A stretch of DNA of 64,000 nt from contig NZ_LT575476.1 in assembly GCF_900086655.1 (NCBI RefSeq), positions 453,308 through 517,307 of the forward strand, given 5' to 3'. The notes below the pieces were generated by a model, which saw only the letters and a program-made list of their open reading frames with translations, was not told where the DNA came from and made no database searches. Shown piece after piece: positions 39,773 to 48,338 of the stretch (the first letter of the stretch is position 1; each line of letters opens with the position of its first letter). Source of the DNA: Paenibacillus tuaregi (GTDB taxonomy: Bacteria > Bacillota > Bacilli > Paenibacillales > Paenibacillaceae). A program made the translations under genes and the position numbers.

Positions 39773-41234
39773 AAATAGCTTGTCCGCTTAAACGGCGAAT
39801 AAGATCAGCCAGTATAGGGATACTCTGCTTCAGCTCTTCCGGGGAGGCATAGGCATAGGACAGCCGGAGACAGTCCGCCGCCTCCGGGTCATACAGGTAA
39901 CCAGGATTCAGAAGCACCCCTTGTCGGAGGGCTTCTTCGAACAGAACCCTTGGCGCTACTGGCTCAATTAGCCTCATCCAAATATAGAACCCCCCGGCGG
40001 GAAGTTGCCACTGCGCAAGTCCCTGAAAATGCTTATGCAAAAGAGCCGCTGCCGCATCCCGGCGCTGGGTGAGCTTCCTTCTAAGCTTATCCAGATGCTC
40101 TTCGTGCATGCCGCTGGCGAGCCATTCTCTCGCAGCCCACTGGGAGAGCTGGCTGGAGCCGTAATCCGTCAGCATCTTCAAGTCCGCGAGCCTGTCGATT
40201 ACAGGCTCGGGTCCGGCGATCCAGCCGATACGCAGGCCGGGACTTACCGTTTTGGACAGGCTCCCCATATAGAGGATCAAACCTTTGTCATCAAGGGCCT
40301 TGAGCGGCGATGGCGGGGGTGTGTCCAGGCACAGGTCCCTGTACACGTCATCCTCAAGCACCGGAAGACTGATCTCGGCACAGGCATCAAGCAGCTTGCT
40401 TCGGCGCTGCTTGCTCATCACGAGCCCTGTGGGATTATGGAACGAAGGGATCGTGTAGAGCAGCGCTCCGCCGGAGGCTTTGGCATAGGGAGCGATCAGC
40501 TCGGTGCGTATTCCCTCGGCGTCCATAGGAATTCCGCGCAGCTTTATGCCTGCCGATTGGAAGACGGGGACGGAGTACAAGTAGGATGGACGCTCAAGCA
40601 GGACGGACGAGCCAGGCGGCATGAGCCCGATGGAGATGAGCTGCAGAGCCTGCAGGGCGCCCGAGACGATCAGGATGGAGCGGGGCGAGGCTTGAATGCC
40701 GAGCCCCCGGAGCCGCGCGGAGAGCAGCTCCCGCAGCTGCGGGTCGCCCCCGGGCTCGCCGTAGCCGAGGCTCGGGCTGGTGCGCCGCGCCATCGTGCGC
40801 AGCAGGCGCTGCATTCCGGCCTGCGGCAGCAGCTCCGGCGACAGCTCGCCCGTGCCGAGGCGGATGATCCCGGGCAGGAATTCTGCCCGGTTGATCTCCT
40901 GCACCGCCGGCAGATTCGGGCGGTGGCTGCCGGAGCGCACGTAGGCGTTCCAATCCGGCGGCTTCGCCGCAGCCAGAACGCCCCAAGCGCCGCTCACCAC
41001 CCGCGTGCCGCCGCCGCGGTTGCCTTCAAGCAGCCCGGAGGCGGCCAGCTCGTCCAGCGCCGTAACCACGGTGCTTCGATTGACGCCAAAGGCATCCGCG
41101 AGGCGGCGCTGGGACGGCAGCTTCGTGCCCGCGGGCCACTCGCCACCGGCGATTTTCTCCCGGATATGCCGTTTAATCTGCAGATGAAGCGGGAGCTCGG
41201 ACTGGCGGTTTGGTTTCCATGAATTTGACTGCAT
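39771..41234 (-). CDS. MocR-type regulator: GntR HTH fused to aminotransferase fold
   Basis: A 487-residue protein. Residues about 12-75 are a GntR winged helix (LPLHLQIKRHIREKIAGGEW then FGVNRSTVVTALDEL). The rest is a fold-type I aminotransferase domain with SGALQALQLIS, the aspartate region YTIPSFHNPTG, LEDDVYRD, and the pyridoxal-phosphate lysine in GSLSKTVSPGLRIGW. Such proteins (for example PdxR, GabR) sense PLP or amino compounds and often control the divergent neighbour, here a LysE-type exporter gene. The coding region is notably GC-rich at about 40.6-41.1 kb. Confidence 0.9.
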   Translation of the reverse strand: MQSNSWKPNRQSELPLHLQIKRHIREKIAGGEWPAGTKLPSQRRLADAFGVNRSTVVTALDELAASGLLEGNRGGGTRVVSGAWGVLAAAKPPDWNAYVRSGSHRPNLPAVQEINRAEFLPGIIRLGTGELSPELLPQAGMQRLLRTMARRTSPSLGYGEPGGDPQLRELLSARLRGLGIQASPRSILIVSGALQALQLISIGLMPPGSSVLLERPSYLYSVPVFQSAGIKLRGIPMDAEGIRTELIAPYAKASGGALLYTIPSFHNPTGLVMSKQRRSKLLDACAEISLPVLEDDVYRDLCLDTPPPSPLKALDDKGLILYMGSLSKTVSPGLRIGWIAGPEPVIDRLADLKMLTDYGSSQLSQWAAREWLASGMHEEHLDKLRRKLTQRRDAAAALLHKHFQGLAQWQLPAGGFYIWMRLIEPVAPRVLFEEALRQGVLLNPGYLYDPEAADCLRLSYAYASPEELKQSIPILADLIRRLSGQAI

Positions 41235-41492
41235 GTTATGCCCTCCATTTCTGATGAGTCCGGTGCGCTCATCCCCTTACGTTTTATTATCGTGGGTTCC
41301 TGAGCCTGGTCTTGTTACATCCAGTATACAATTTGGTTGGTATATGTTCCATCCAAATGGCTGGAGGCAGGATCAGCAAGACAGGGTACAATGGGGAGCA
41401 AAAGAGGAGCCTGCCCGGGCGTGTATAATGACCAGAGTCTGGAATTTACCCGTGGCATTTGCTCCCAGCTTAAGTATTGGAGGAACAAAAAA

Positions 41493-42113
41493 GTGATCGA
41501 AGCGGTTATTCACGGAATTATTTTGGCTTTGGGGTTGATCCTGCCGCTTGGCGTGCAGAATGTGTTTGTATTTAACCAGGGGGCTGCAGCCGCCAGATGG
41601 CCGTTGGCCCTGCCTGTGGTTGTGGCCGCCTCCCTGTGCGACACTTTGCTGATCCTGCTCTCCGTGTTCGGTGTGTCTTTGCTCTTGTTGTCTGTGGCTT
41701 GGCTGAAGCTGCTGCTGTTCGCGGCCGGGGTCATATTCCTGATGTATATGGGATGGTCCATATGGAAGAGCGAGGCTAGTCCTTCGGCTTCCCGTGAAGA
41801 AAAGCTTCCTGTCCGAAAGCAAATCCTGTTCGCGGTGTCTGTATCTCTGCTCAACCCTCATGCGATCATGGATACGGTCGGTGTCATCGGTACGAACGCC
41901 CTGGGGTATGAGGGACAGGCAAAGTGGGGCTTTACCCTTGGATGCATTGGTTTATCCTGGATTTGGTTCTCCGCATTGGCTCTGGCAGGCCACTGGGTGG
42001 GAAGTCTGGACCGGGCCGGAAAAATTCTTAAGGTGATTAATAAAGTGTCGGCAGTGATTATATGGGCGGTTGCGGTGTACCTGGCGGTTCAATTCATAGA
42101 GGCGATCGGGTAA
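41493..42113 (+). CDS. LysE/ArgO-family amino acid exporter
   Basis: A 206-residue membrane protein with about six helices. The N-terminal GLILPLGVQNVFVFNQGAA and the SLLNPHAIMDTVGVIG motif (conserved N-P-x-A) are typical of LysE/ArgO exporters of basic amino acids. GTG at 41493 follows GGAGG (41479-41483). Longer upstream extensions lack a ribosome binding site. It is divergent from the MocR gene, its likely regulator. Confidence 0.85.
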   Translation: MIEAVIHGIILALGLILPLGVQNVFVFNQGAAAARWPLALPVVVAASLCDTLLILLSVFGVSLLLLSVAWLKLLLFAAGVIFLMYMGWSIWKSEASPSASREEKLPVRKQILFAVSVSLLNPHAIMDTVGVIGTNALGYEGQAKWGFTLGCIGLSWIWFSALALAGHWVGSLDRAGKILKVINKVSAVIIWAVAVYLAVQFIEAIG

Positions 42114-42159
42114 AACAGAGATCCAACTTTACGCCCCGTAAGCTTGTTTAGGCTGCCTT

Positions 42160-42192
42160 AGCTGCCTTAATGGATTGAAGGGCAGCTTTTTT
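42160..42192 (+). terminator. Terminator after the LysE-type gene
   Basis: AGCTGCCTT pairs with AAGGGCAGCT (one bulge), followed by six T. Confidence 0.8.
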
Positions 42193-42368
42193 AGGTGGTG
42201 AGTCAGGGGCTTTTTCACACGCTGAGGCGATATCCCGGACTGGCTCCTTTGTCCATGCTTCCTGCTCTTTTTGCAGTGTATGAATGGAATAGATGTTCTC
42301 TTGAAATTAGCTTTAGGGCAACAAGAAGCCTGAAACATATGCAAATAAATGCGATTAATAGAAGAATG

Positions 42369-42410
42369 AAAGCTTCGGACGGGGCTCCCCCTTAGTTCCG
42401 AAGCTTTTTT
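42369..42410 (+). terminator. Second U-tailed hairpin in the same spacer
   Basis: AAAGCTTCGGAC and GTTCCGAAGCTTT pair around a GC-rich loop and are followed by six T. No gene ends just before it. The sequence 42193-42368 has no recognisable frame, so this could end a short RNA or back up the first terminator. Confidence 0.6.
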
Positions 42411-42473
42411 GCTTTTCGGAGAGAGAATTAAGGTTCCGAGTGTATCTTTTTGCCCATATAACAGAAAAAAGAT

Positions 42474-42587
42474 TTGACAGCAGTCGAAATCTGCTCTATA
42501 TTTAAACAGTTGTTTTAAATGAATGATTAAAACATATGATTTAAACATTAGATTAAACAGAAACTAAATCATTTATTTTAATCAAAT
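42474..42587 (+). promoter_or_regulatory. Strong promoter with palindromic operator region
   Basis: TTGACA (42474-42479) and TATATT (42497-42502) are 17 bases apart. The palindrome TTTAAACAGTTGTTTTAA overlaps the -10. Further half-sites (TTTAAACAT, ATTAAACAG) and TGATTAAAA with TTTTAATCA follow. The TetR gene downstream of the membrane protein gene is the likely binder. Confidence 0.75.
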
Positions 42588-42622
42588 CAAATTTGTGTGG
42601 AGTAGAGGGAGAGAATCAATTT

Positions 42623-43792
42623 ATGCTGCAAACTTTCAAGGATTTACTCAAGAAGCCCCAAACGATCGTGGGCATCGTGATGGCGTTGTCGTTCCAGATT
42701 ATTTTCTGCCTGGTCTGGATGACTGGATATGACGGGGTTAATGAGCGGGTTAAGGATTTCAAAATCGCTTTTGTAAATCAGGATGGGGCATTCGGCCAGT
42801 CGCTGGAGAAACAGCTGGAAGGCAAGCTTCCCTTCCGCATTGTGGAGATGGATGGTGTGCAGGCTGCTGATCGTCTGAACCGCCGTGAAGTCCAGATGGT
42901 GGTGACTGTACCGGAGCATTTCAGTGCTGAGCTTCAGACACCGGGCAAGAAAGCCGAGCTGAAATACACCATCAATGAATCCAACCCGGTTACGGTAAAG
43001 GGCGCCATGCAGAGTGCGGCGAATTCCATTACAGCATCGGTAAATGCAGGAGCCGCTGCCAAGGGAACTCAGGCAGTGCTGGAGCAGCTTAGAATGCCCG
43101 CCGAGCAGGCGGGTCAGGCCTCAACGGCGCTAACAAGCCGCGTAGAATCTCAAATCACTTTTACGAACCCCGTAAGCGGTATGAACAATCAGATGGTTCC
43201 TATGATGCTCGTGCTGGCCTCCTTTGTAGGGGCCATGATTATGGGCATGAATGTGCAGCAGGGCGTGATGATGATGAAGCCCGGCACTTCCAAATGGAAG
43301 CTGTTTGGAGCCCGCCTTTTGCTGAACGTGCTGTCCGCTGTGTTTGTCTCTCTGGTTGGCTCTTCGCTTGTAATGGCCCTTGGCGGTCAGGCCGCTCATG
43401 GGTTCCTGAGCTTATGGATGTTCCTTGGTGTGTTCGTGCTGACCTTCATGTTGTTTGCCCAAATGTTCCTGATTGTGTTTGGCATGGCTGGTATGCTCGT
43501 GAATGTAACGATGCTGTCGGTACAGCTGGTCAGCTCGGGAGCAATGGTGCCTCGTCAACTTCTCAGCAGCACGTACCAATCCATCGGAGAGTTTCTTCCG
43601 GCCTCGTATGCGGTGGAGGGATTGATGAACCTGCAATTTGGCGGGCCGGCTATTGGGCCTGAAGTGCTGGCCCTTCTGGTAATCAGCTTGGTTAGTGTGG
43701 GAATCAGCCTGCTGGCAGTTACCCTGAAGCGGGCTCCGAAGCTGGAGCAAAATAAGGAGCTGAGTGCGGAGCCTGCAGTTCCAGCCGTATAA
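42623..43792 (+). CDS. ABC-2/YhgE-Pip-like membrane protein
   Basis: A 389-residue protein with one N-terminal helix (IVGIVMALSFQIIFCLVW), a large extracytoplasmic domain (about 35-185, starting GYDGVNERVKDFKIAFVN) and five to six C-terminal helices. This is the layout of YhgE/Pip and DUF3533 proteins and ABC-2 exporters. AGGGAGAG precedes the ATG at 42623. The TetR and nitroreductase genes follow. The group may handle a toxic compound, with this protein as exporter. That role is inference. Confidence 0.75.
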   Translation: MLQTFKDLLKKPQTIVGIVMALSFQIIFCLVWMTGYDGVNERVKDFKIAFVNQDGAFGQSLEKQLEGKLPFRIVEMDGVQAADRLNRREVQMVVTVPEHFSAELQTPGKKAELKYTINESNPVTVKGAMQSAANSITASVNAGAAAKGTQAVLEQLRMPAEQAGQASTALTSRVESQITFTNPVSGMNNQMVPMMLVLASFVGAMIMGMNVQQGVMMMKPGTSKWKLFGARLLLNVLSAVFVSLVGSSLVMALGGQAAHGFLSLWMFLGVFVLTFMLFAQMFLIVFGMAGMLVNVTMLSVQLVSSGAMVPRQLLSSTYQSIGEFLPASYAVEGLMNLQFGGPAIGPEVLALLVISLVSVGISLLAVTLKRAPKLEQNKELSAEPAVPAV

Positions 43793-43956
43793 GCTTTCCA
43801 GCAAGCCCGAATAGAGTCGTGTCTCCTATATTTGTTAGCCTGTGTTTCTTGGCCGTATTGCCTGGCCAGACGCAGGCTTTCCCTGCATACCGACCTTGCG
43901 AAGGAGGTTTCAAAGTCTCATAATAAGATAAGAATGATTCGAGGGGACTTGAAGTG

Positions 43957-44553
43957 ATGAGCCAAGCGGATAACGATATCAAAACAAGAATTCTATTGTC
44001 TGCCAGAAAGCTGTTTGCCAAGCAGGGCTTTGAAGGCACAACGGTAAGGCAGATCTGTGAGGATGCGGGAGCGAATGTGGCTCTCGTTTCATATCATTTT
44101 GGCGGGAAGGAGAAGGTGTTTGAGGCGATTTTTCAGCACTTCTTCTCTGGTAATATGATATCCGAGTTAGAGGACCAACTGAGCGATCCGGTGGTCGGAC
44201 TGCGTACGATCATTGAAGAAACCGTGAACTTCAGCTGTGTGTATGACAAGGAACTCAGCTTTATCATTCAGCAGGAGATGACCATGAATTCGTCGCGTAA
44301 GGCAATTGTGAACAAGTATTTGAATCCGGTGTGGACCAAGGTCAAGGAGCTGCTTCAGAAAGGGAAAGATCAGGGAATCTTTCACTTTGACTCCCTGAGC
44401 TACACGCTGCTGATGGTAATGGGAGTAGCTCTTGCGCATAAGCGGGAGTACAACTATGACGCAATTATCGGCGAATCGGATATGAATCCGCTGGAGATAG
44501 CGGATCAGACCGTAGCGTTTATATTTAAAGGATTGGGTGTGCAGATGTCATGA
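43957..44553 (+). CDS. TetR-family regulator
   Basis: A 198-residue repressor. The helix-turn-helix is at about 10-50 (ILLSARKLFAKQGFEGTTVR then GANVALVSYHFGGKEKVF). The C-terminal domain resembles the CerR/YttP-like group. The GTG at 43954 is equally spaced from GAGGGG (43941-43946) and may be used instead of the ATG. Its stop overlaps the nitroreductase start (ATGA). It probably controls the promoter at 42.47 kb. Confidence 0.88.
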   Translation: MSQADNDIKTRILLSARKLFAKQGFEGTTVRQICEDAGANVALVSYHFGGKEKVFEAIFQHFFSGNMISELEDQLSDPVVGLRTIIEETVNFSCVYDKELSFIIQQEMTMNSSRKAIVNKYLNPVWTKVKELLQKGKDQGIFHFDSLSYTLLMVMGVALAHKREYNYDAIIGESDMNPLEIADQTVAFIFKGLGVQMS

Positions 44554-45293
44554 ACGAAACAATATCGCTCTTGAAGCGGCACCGTTCTATCCGGAAGTAT
44601 AAGGACAAGCCGCTTTCCAAAGAGATGGTAGAACAGATTATCAGCGCCGGACAAGCCGCATCCAGCTCAAGCAATGTCCAGGCCTTCAGTGTGATTGCGG
44701 TTACGGATACGGAGCGTAAAAGAGTGCTGTCCGAGCTTGCGGGCAACCAAGCCTACATCCGGGAGTGCCCAGTCTTCCTGGTCTGGTGCGCGGACCTGCA
44801 CCGTTTGAAATATACCGCAGAGAAACATCGTCCGGATCAGCAATCCTATGAGGATGTTACCGAGAATTTCATTATCGCTACCGTAGATACGGCACTGGCC
44901 GCACAAAATGCGGCTGTAGCGGCAGAGTCGCTGGGCCTTGGCATTGTATACATCGGCGGGGTCCGCAATAAGATTGCGGAGGTGTCCGAGCTGCTCGGCC
45001 TGCCGGATCTGGTCTATCCGGTGTTCGGCATGTGCCTGGGGTATCCCGACCAGGAGCCGGGACTTCGTCCGCGTCTTCCAGTGTCGGCAGTACTCCACTG
45101 GGACGGTTATGATGCCGGGAAGACGGCTGAGCAGGTCGGCATATATGATGAGACGATGATCCGCTATCTTCGCGAGCGGACTGGCGGCCAGAAGGACACG
45201 GCCTGGTCCGAGCTGATGGCCGAGAAGATGACCCAGCCGCTGCGTCTGCATATGCGGGAGTTCCTCCAGAAGAAGGGCTTTGAACTGAAATAA
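44550..45293 (+). CDS. NfsA/NfrA-type oxygen-insensitive nitroreductase
   Basis: A 247-residue FMN-dependent reductase using NAD(P)H. Family features: RHRSIRKYKDKPLSKEMVEQ at 10-29, AASSSSNVQAFSVIAV (FMN contacts), AAQNAAVAAESLGLGIVYIGG near 120-140, and PVFGMCLGYPDQ followed by RPRLP. B. subtilis NfrA and YcnD are relatives acting on nitro compounds, flavins and peroxides. Translation is coupled to the TetR gene by a four-base overlap. Confidence 0.88.
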   Translation: MNETISLLKRHRSIRKYKDKPLSKEMVEQIISAGQAASSSSNVQAFSVIAVTDTERKRVLSELAGNQAYIRECPVFLVWCADLHRLKYTAEKHRPDQQSYEDVTENFIIATVDTALAAQNAAVAAESLGLGIVYIGGVRNKIAEVSELLGLPDLVYPVFGMCLGYPDQEPGLRPRLPVSAVLHWDGYDAGKTAEQVGIYDETMIRYLRERTGGQKDTAWSELMAEKMTQPLRLHMREFLQKKGFELK

Positions 45294-45330
45294 GCAGGGG
45301 AAGCGGTGCCGCCAGGCCCGCTTCTTTCAA

Positions 45331-45360
45331 TTGACAATCTTTTCAAATCCTTCATATAAT
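45331..45360 (+). promoter_or_regulatory. Promoter of the GntR gene
   Basis: TTGACA (45331-45336) and TATAAT (45355-45360) are separated by 18 bases. Confidence 0.8.
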
Positions 45361-45400
45361 GAAAGCTGACTTTCAAAACCGCGGATATCGAGGTAAGTAT

Positions 45401-46129
45401 ATGAGAAGCCATGAGACGGAAGAGAACATTCCATTTTACAGACAGCTGAAAGAGATGATTGTGGAGGATATTGAGAGTGGAAGGCTGAATCAGGGGGATA
45501 AGCTGCCCTCGGAGCGGGACCTCGCAGAGCAGCACAAAGTCAGCCGCATGACGGCAAGACATGCCTTGTCTTTGCTGGAGCGAGAAGGGTTCGTTGAGCG
45601 AATTGTAGGGGCGGGAACCTTTGTCTCGAACCGCAAGATTCAGATGGACTTCACCTTCAACAGCTTCTCTAAATCCATGCTTGATCTGGGGATGAAGCCA
45701 ACCACGGAGACTCTGTTCATGAAGGTGGAGAGAGCCAAACCGTCTGTGGCCAAGATGCTGGATGTCGAAGAGGGCGAGGAGTTATTCTCCTTAAAAAGAC
45801 TTCGTCTGGCCGACGGCATTCCCGTTGCAATTGAGCTGTCGCAAATTCCCTATCGTTACTGCCGGGGGATTGAGGATTATATGAACGAGAACGTATCCCT
45901 GTACAAAGTGCTGGAGGATGTTTATTCCATCAAGCTGCACAAGGCCACGCAGTACACCCGGATTTCCATCAGCGACGAGATGGAGAGCAGACTGCTGAAG
46001 ATTCAGAATGAAAGCGCCTGCCTGCTGCTGGAGACCGTAGCCTATGATACAGAAGGCCGGAGCATTGAGTTCTCCCAGTCCATCACAAGAGGCGATATCG
46101 TGAGTTTTTACACAGAATTGACACTGTAA
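45401..46129 (+). CDS. GntR/HutC-family regulator with UTRA domain
   Basis: A 242-residue repressor. The winged helix at about 10-75 includes QLKEMIVEDIESGRLNQGDK and LPSERDLAEQHKVSRMTARHAL. The UTRA sensor domain follows (FSLKRLRLADGIPVAIELSQ, and SACLLLETVAYDTEGRSIEF near the end). UTRA domains bind phosphorylated sugars or related small molecules. Like B. subtilis FrlR it lies beside fructosamine-type genes. Three identical-core palindromes stand between it and the next gene. The start has only a modest GAGGT site. Confidence 0.88.
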   Translation: MRSHETEENIPFYRQLKEMIVEDIESGRLNQGDKLPSERDLAEQHKVSRMTARHALSLLEREGFVERIVGAGTFVSNRKIQMDFTFNSFSKSMLDLGMKPTTETLFMKVERAKPSVAKMLDVEEGEELFSLKRLRLADGIPVAIELSQIPYRYCRGIEDYMNENVSLYKVLEDVYSIKLHKATQYTRISISDEMESRLLKIQNESACLLLETVAYDTEGRSIEFSQSITRGDIVSFYTELTL

Positions 46130-46144
46130 GTCCTTATTCGAAAA

Positions 46145-46247
46145 ATTGGTATATACCAATCGTCTAAAAAGTATTGACTTTTTAGGGAGACAGGTACTAT
46201 ACTAAGTTCATAAATGGTATATACCAATCAATATGGTATATACCATT
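46145..46247 (+). promoter_or_regulatory. frl-like promoter framed by three GGTATATACC operators
   Basis: ATTGGTATATACCAAT (46145-46160), AATGGTATATACCAAT (46213-46228) and ATGGTATATACCAT (46233-46246) are palindromes of HutC-subfamily form. Between the first and second lies a promoter, TTGACT (46174-46179) and TATACT (46198-46203), with an 18-base spacer. DNA looping by the GntR protein is plausible. Confidence 0.9.
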
Positions 46248-46303
46248 AAAGCGATTACATGTAATCTTTATGAATGGATTGATATTTAAAGGAGGCAGCT
46301 GGG

Positions 46304-47317
46304 ATGTTTAACTTTAGCGAAGAGAATTTCTTGAAGGTCACCCAAGGGGCGGTCGGGCTTAGAGGTCAAATTGAGCAGATTGTGGATGAGGTATCGAAGA
46401 AGGGATATAAAAACATCTTTCTGATTGGATCAGGCGGCTCGATTGCCATCATGTATCCGTTCGAATATATGATCAAGACGACATCTACGATTCCTGTTTT
46501 TGCCGAGATTGCCGCGGAGTTCGTCCTGTATGACCACAAGCAGTTCGGACCGGATTCCATCGTAATTCTATCCTCATTGTCAGGTACGACGAAGGAGACG
46601 GTGGCCGCCGCCAAGTTCTGCAAAGAGAAGGGCGCCACAACCATTGGTCTTGTTGGGGAGCTGGGCACGCCGCTGGCGGATCTGTCCGATTACAAGCTCG
46701 TTAACTATTCGGAAAATGATACCGCTTCCGATTCCATCTATCTTCAGCTCTATCTGTTAGTGTTTGCTCTGATGCATAAGAATGGGGACTTCCCTCAGTA
46801 CCCGCAGTTCGCGGATCAGCTTCAGACCATGCCAAGAGTGCTGCTTGATGTGAAGGCGGCTACAGAGAAGAAGGCAGAGGCTTTCGCAGAGCAGTATAAA
46901 GACGAGAAGTATCATATGCTTGTTGGTTCCGGCAGCGTATATGGAGAGACTTATTCCTATGCCATGTGTGTGCTGGAGGAAATGCAGTGGATCCACACCA
47001 AGTCGATCCATGCGGCTGAATTCTTCCACGGCACGCTTGAACTGGTGGAGAAGGATACCAGCATCATTCTGATGACAGGTGAAGATGAGAGCCGTCCGCT
47101 GATGGACCGGGTGAAGCGGTTTGCGGAGAAATATACGGAGAAGCTTTCAATATTTGATACCAAAGACTATGAGCTTAAGGGGATCGGGGAGGAATTCCGC
47201 CAATACTTGTCGCCGCTCATTATTGCTTCCTTGTTCGAAAGAGTGAGTGTCCAGCTGGAAGCCAAGCGCAATCATCCGCTGAGCACCAGAAGATACTATC
47301 GTACTGTGGAATATTAA
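46304..47317 (+). CDS. frlB: SIS-domain sugar isomerase/deglycase, FrlB-like
   Basis: A 337-residue protein with two SIS domains, like B. subtilis fructoselysine/fructosamine 6-phosphate deglycase FrlB, which splits 6-phospho-Amadori compounds into glucose 6-phosphate and an amine. Matching features are FLIGSGGSIAIMYPFEYM (residues about 40-57), ILSSLSGTTKETVAAA with the sugar-phosphate loop, LEEMQWIHTKSIHAAEFFHG, and the C-terminal signature RNHPLSTRRYYRTVEY. GGAGG precedes the ATG. First gene of an operon with a FrlD-like kinase, a carrier and an amidohydrolase. Exact substrate uncertain. Confidence 0.82.
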   Translation: MFNFSEENFLKVTQGAVGLRGQIEQIVDEVSKKGYKNIFLIGSGGSIAIMYPFEYMIKTTSTIPVFAEIAAEFVLYDHKQFGPDSIVILSSLSGTTKETVAAAKFCKEKGATTIGLVGELGTPLADLSDYKLVNYSENDTASDSIYLQLYLLVFALMHKNGDFPQYPQFADQLQTMPRVLLDVKAATEKKAEAFAEQYKDEKYHMLVGSGSVYGETYSYAMCVLEEMQWIHTKSIHAAEFFHGTLELVEKDTSIILMTGEDESRPLMDRVKRFAEKYTEKLSIFDTKDYELKGIGEEFRQYLSPLIIASLFERVSVQLEAKRNHPLSTRRYYRTVEY

Positions 47318-47349
47318 GATCAATTCGTAAATAACGAACTGCACACTCC

Positions 47350-47408
47350 AAGGGGAACAGCGGGAGTATCCGTCCTTATCGGCAGCATGACGGTCCACCC
47401 CCTGTTCC
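47350..47408 (+). other. Intercistronic stem-loop between frlB-like and frlD-like genes
   Basis: GGGGAACAG and CTGTTCCC pair across about 40 bases that contain smaller pairings. No T tract follows, so it is more likely a message-stability element than a terminator. Confidence 0.5.
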
Positions 47409-47453
47409 CGGATGGAGGTAGAAAGAAAGAGGTAGACAGAAAGGGGAATGGAC

Positions 47454-48308
47454 ATGCGGGTGATCGGATTTGGAGATAACGTGGTAGATCAGTATCTGCA
47501 TACCAAAACGTTATATCCCGGAGGCAATGCGGTGAACTTTGCCGTTTATGCCAAACAGCTCGGAATTGACTCGGCTTATCTGGGTGTCTTCGGAAGAGAC
47601 ACCGCGGCGAAAGTAATCCAGGATGCTCTACGCGATTTGGAAATCGACACTTCGGCTTGTATCAGCCGGGAAGGGGTTAGCGGGTATTGCCAGGTGAATT
47701 TGAAGGATGGGGACCGGGTCTTCGTGGACTGGAATGAAGGAGGCATATCCACCGAGCAGCCGATTGAGCTGGATGGGCATTTTCTCAGTTATTTGAGCCA
47801 GTTCAAACTTATTCACTCCAGCTGCTTCTCCCGGCTTGAATCCGAGCTTCCGAAGCTGCGGGATCTGGATGCCGTTGTATCTTTTGACTTCTCGGATGAA
47901 GATCAGTTTCATTCAGATGAATACTTGAGCCGGGTTTGTCCACATATTGACTTCGCTCTGTTGTCCTGCAGCGGCCTAAGTACCGAGCAGATTGAGGATA
48001 TGCTTAAGAAAGTAACTGGATTTGGAGCCAGAGCCGCACTGGTGACACGAGGATCGAAGGGCTCCCTATTCTATGATGGCAGCCGCTTCTATGAAGGCGG
48101 CGTTGATTATGTGGTACCCGTGGATACGATGGGAGCCGGAGACGCTTTTGTAACCGCTTTCCTGGTTCATCTGGCAGCTAACGGTTGGACACGCGCCAGT
48201 TTTCCGGGAGAAAAAGTGATTCGTGAAGGCCTGCGCAAGGCTTCGAAATTTGCCGCTCAGACCTGTCTGGTCCAAGGTTCCTTCGGATATGGGCAATCTT
48301 ATCAATAA
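47454..48308 (+). CDS. frlD: PfkB-family sugar kinase, FrlD-like
   Basis: A 284-residue ribokinase-fold enzyme. It resembles B. subtilis FrlD, which phosphorylates fructosamines at C6. It opens MRVIGFGDNVVDQYLHTKTL, has YPGGNAVNFAVYAKQLG near 22-38 (substrate glycines) and LVTRGSKGSLFYDG, and shows the catalytic PfkB signature DTMGAGDAFVTAFLVHL near 224-240. ATG at 47454 is seven bases from AAGGGGA. The in-frame ATG at 47448 is too close. It would make the phosphorylated substrate for the upstream SIS enzyme. Confidence 0.88.
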   Translation: MRVIGFGDNVVDQYLHTKTLYPGGNAVNFAVYAKQLGIDSAYLGVFGRDTAAKVIQDALRDLEIDTSACISREGVSGYCQVNLKDGDRVFVDWNEGGISTEQPIELDGHFLSYLSQFKLIHSSCFSRLESELPKLRDLDAVVSFDFSDEDQFHSDEYLSRVCPHIDFALLSCSGLSTEQIEDMLKKVTGFGARAALVTRGSKGSLFYDGSRFYEGGVDYVVPVDTMGAGDAFVTAFLVHLAANGWTRASFPGEKVIREGLRKASKFAAQTCLVQGSFGYGQSYQ

Positions 48309-48338
48309 ACGAATTTATACCGGCCAAAAGGGGCGCAT

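Noticed and set aside
40005-41222. Long plus-strand frame opposite the MocR gene
   Set aside because: GC-rich antisense shadow of a gene with clear HTH and PLP motifs.
42195-42395. 66-codon frame in the spacer after the LysE-type gene
   Set aside because: No ribosome binding site, unlikely composition, and it runs into a terminator hairpin.
46145-46247. Repeated GGTATATACC sites as a mobile-element end
   Set aside because: Their positions around a promoter beside a GntR gene fit operators, and there is no transposase or target duplication.
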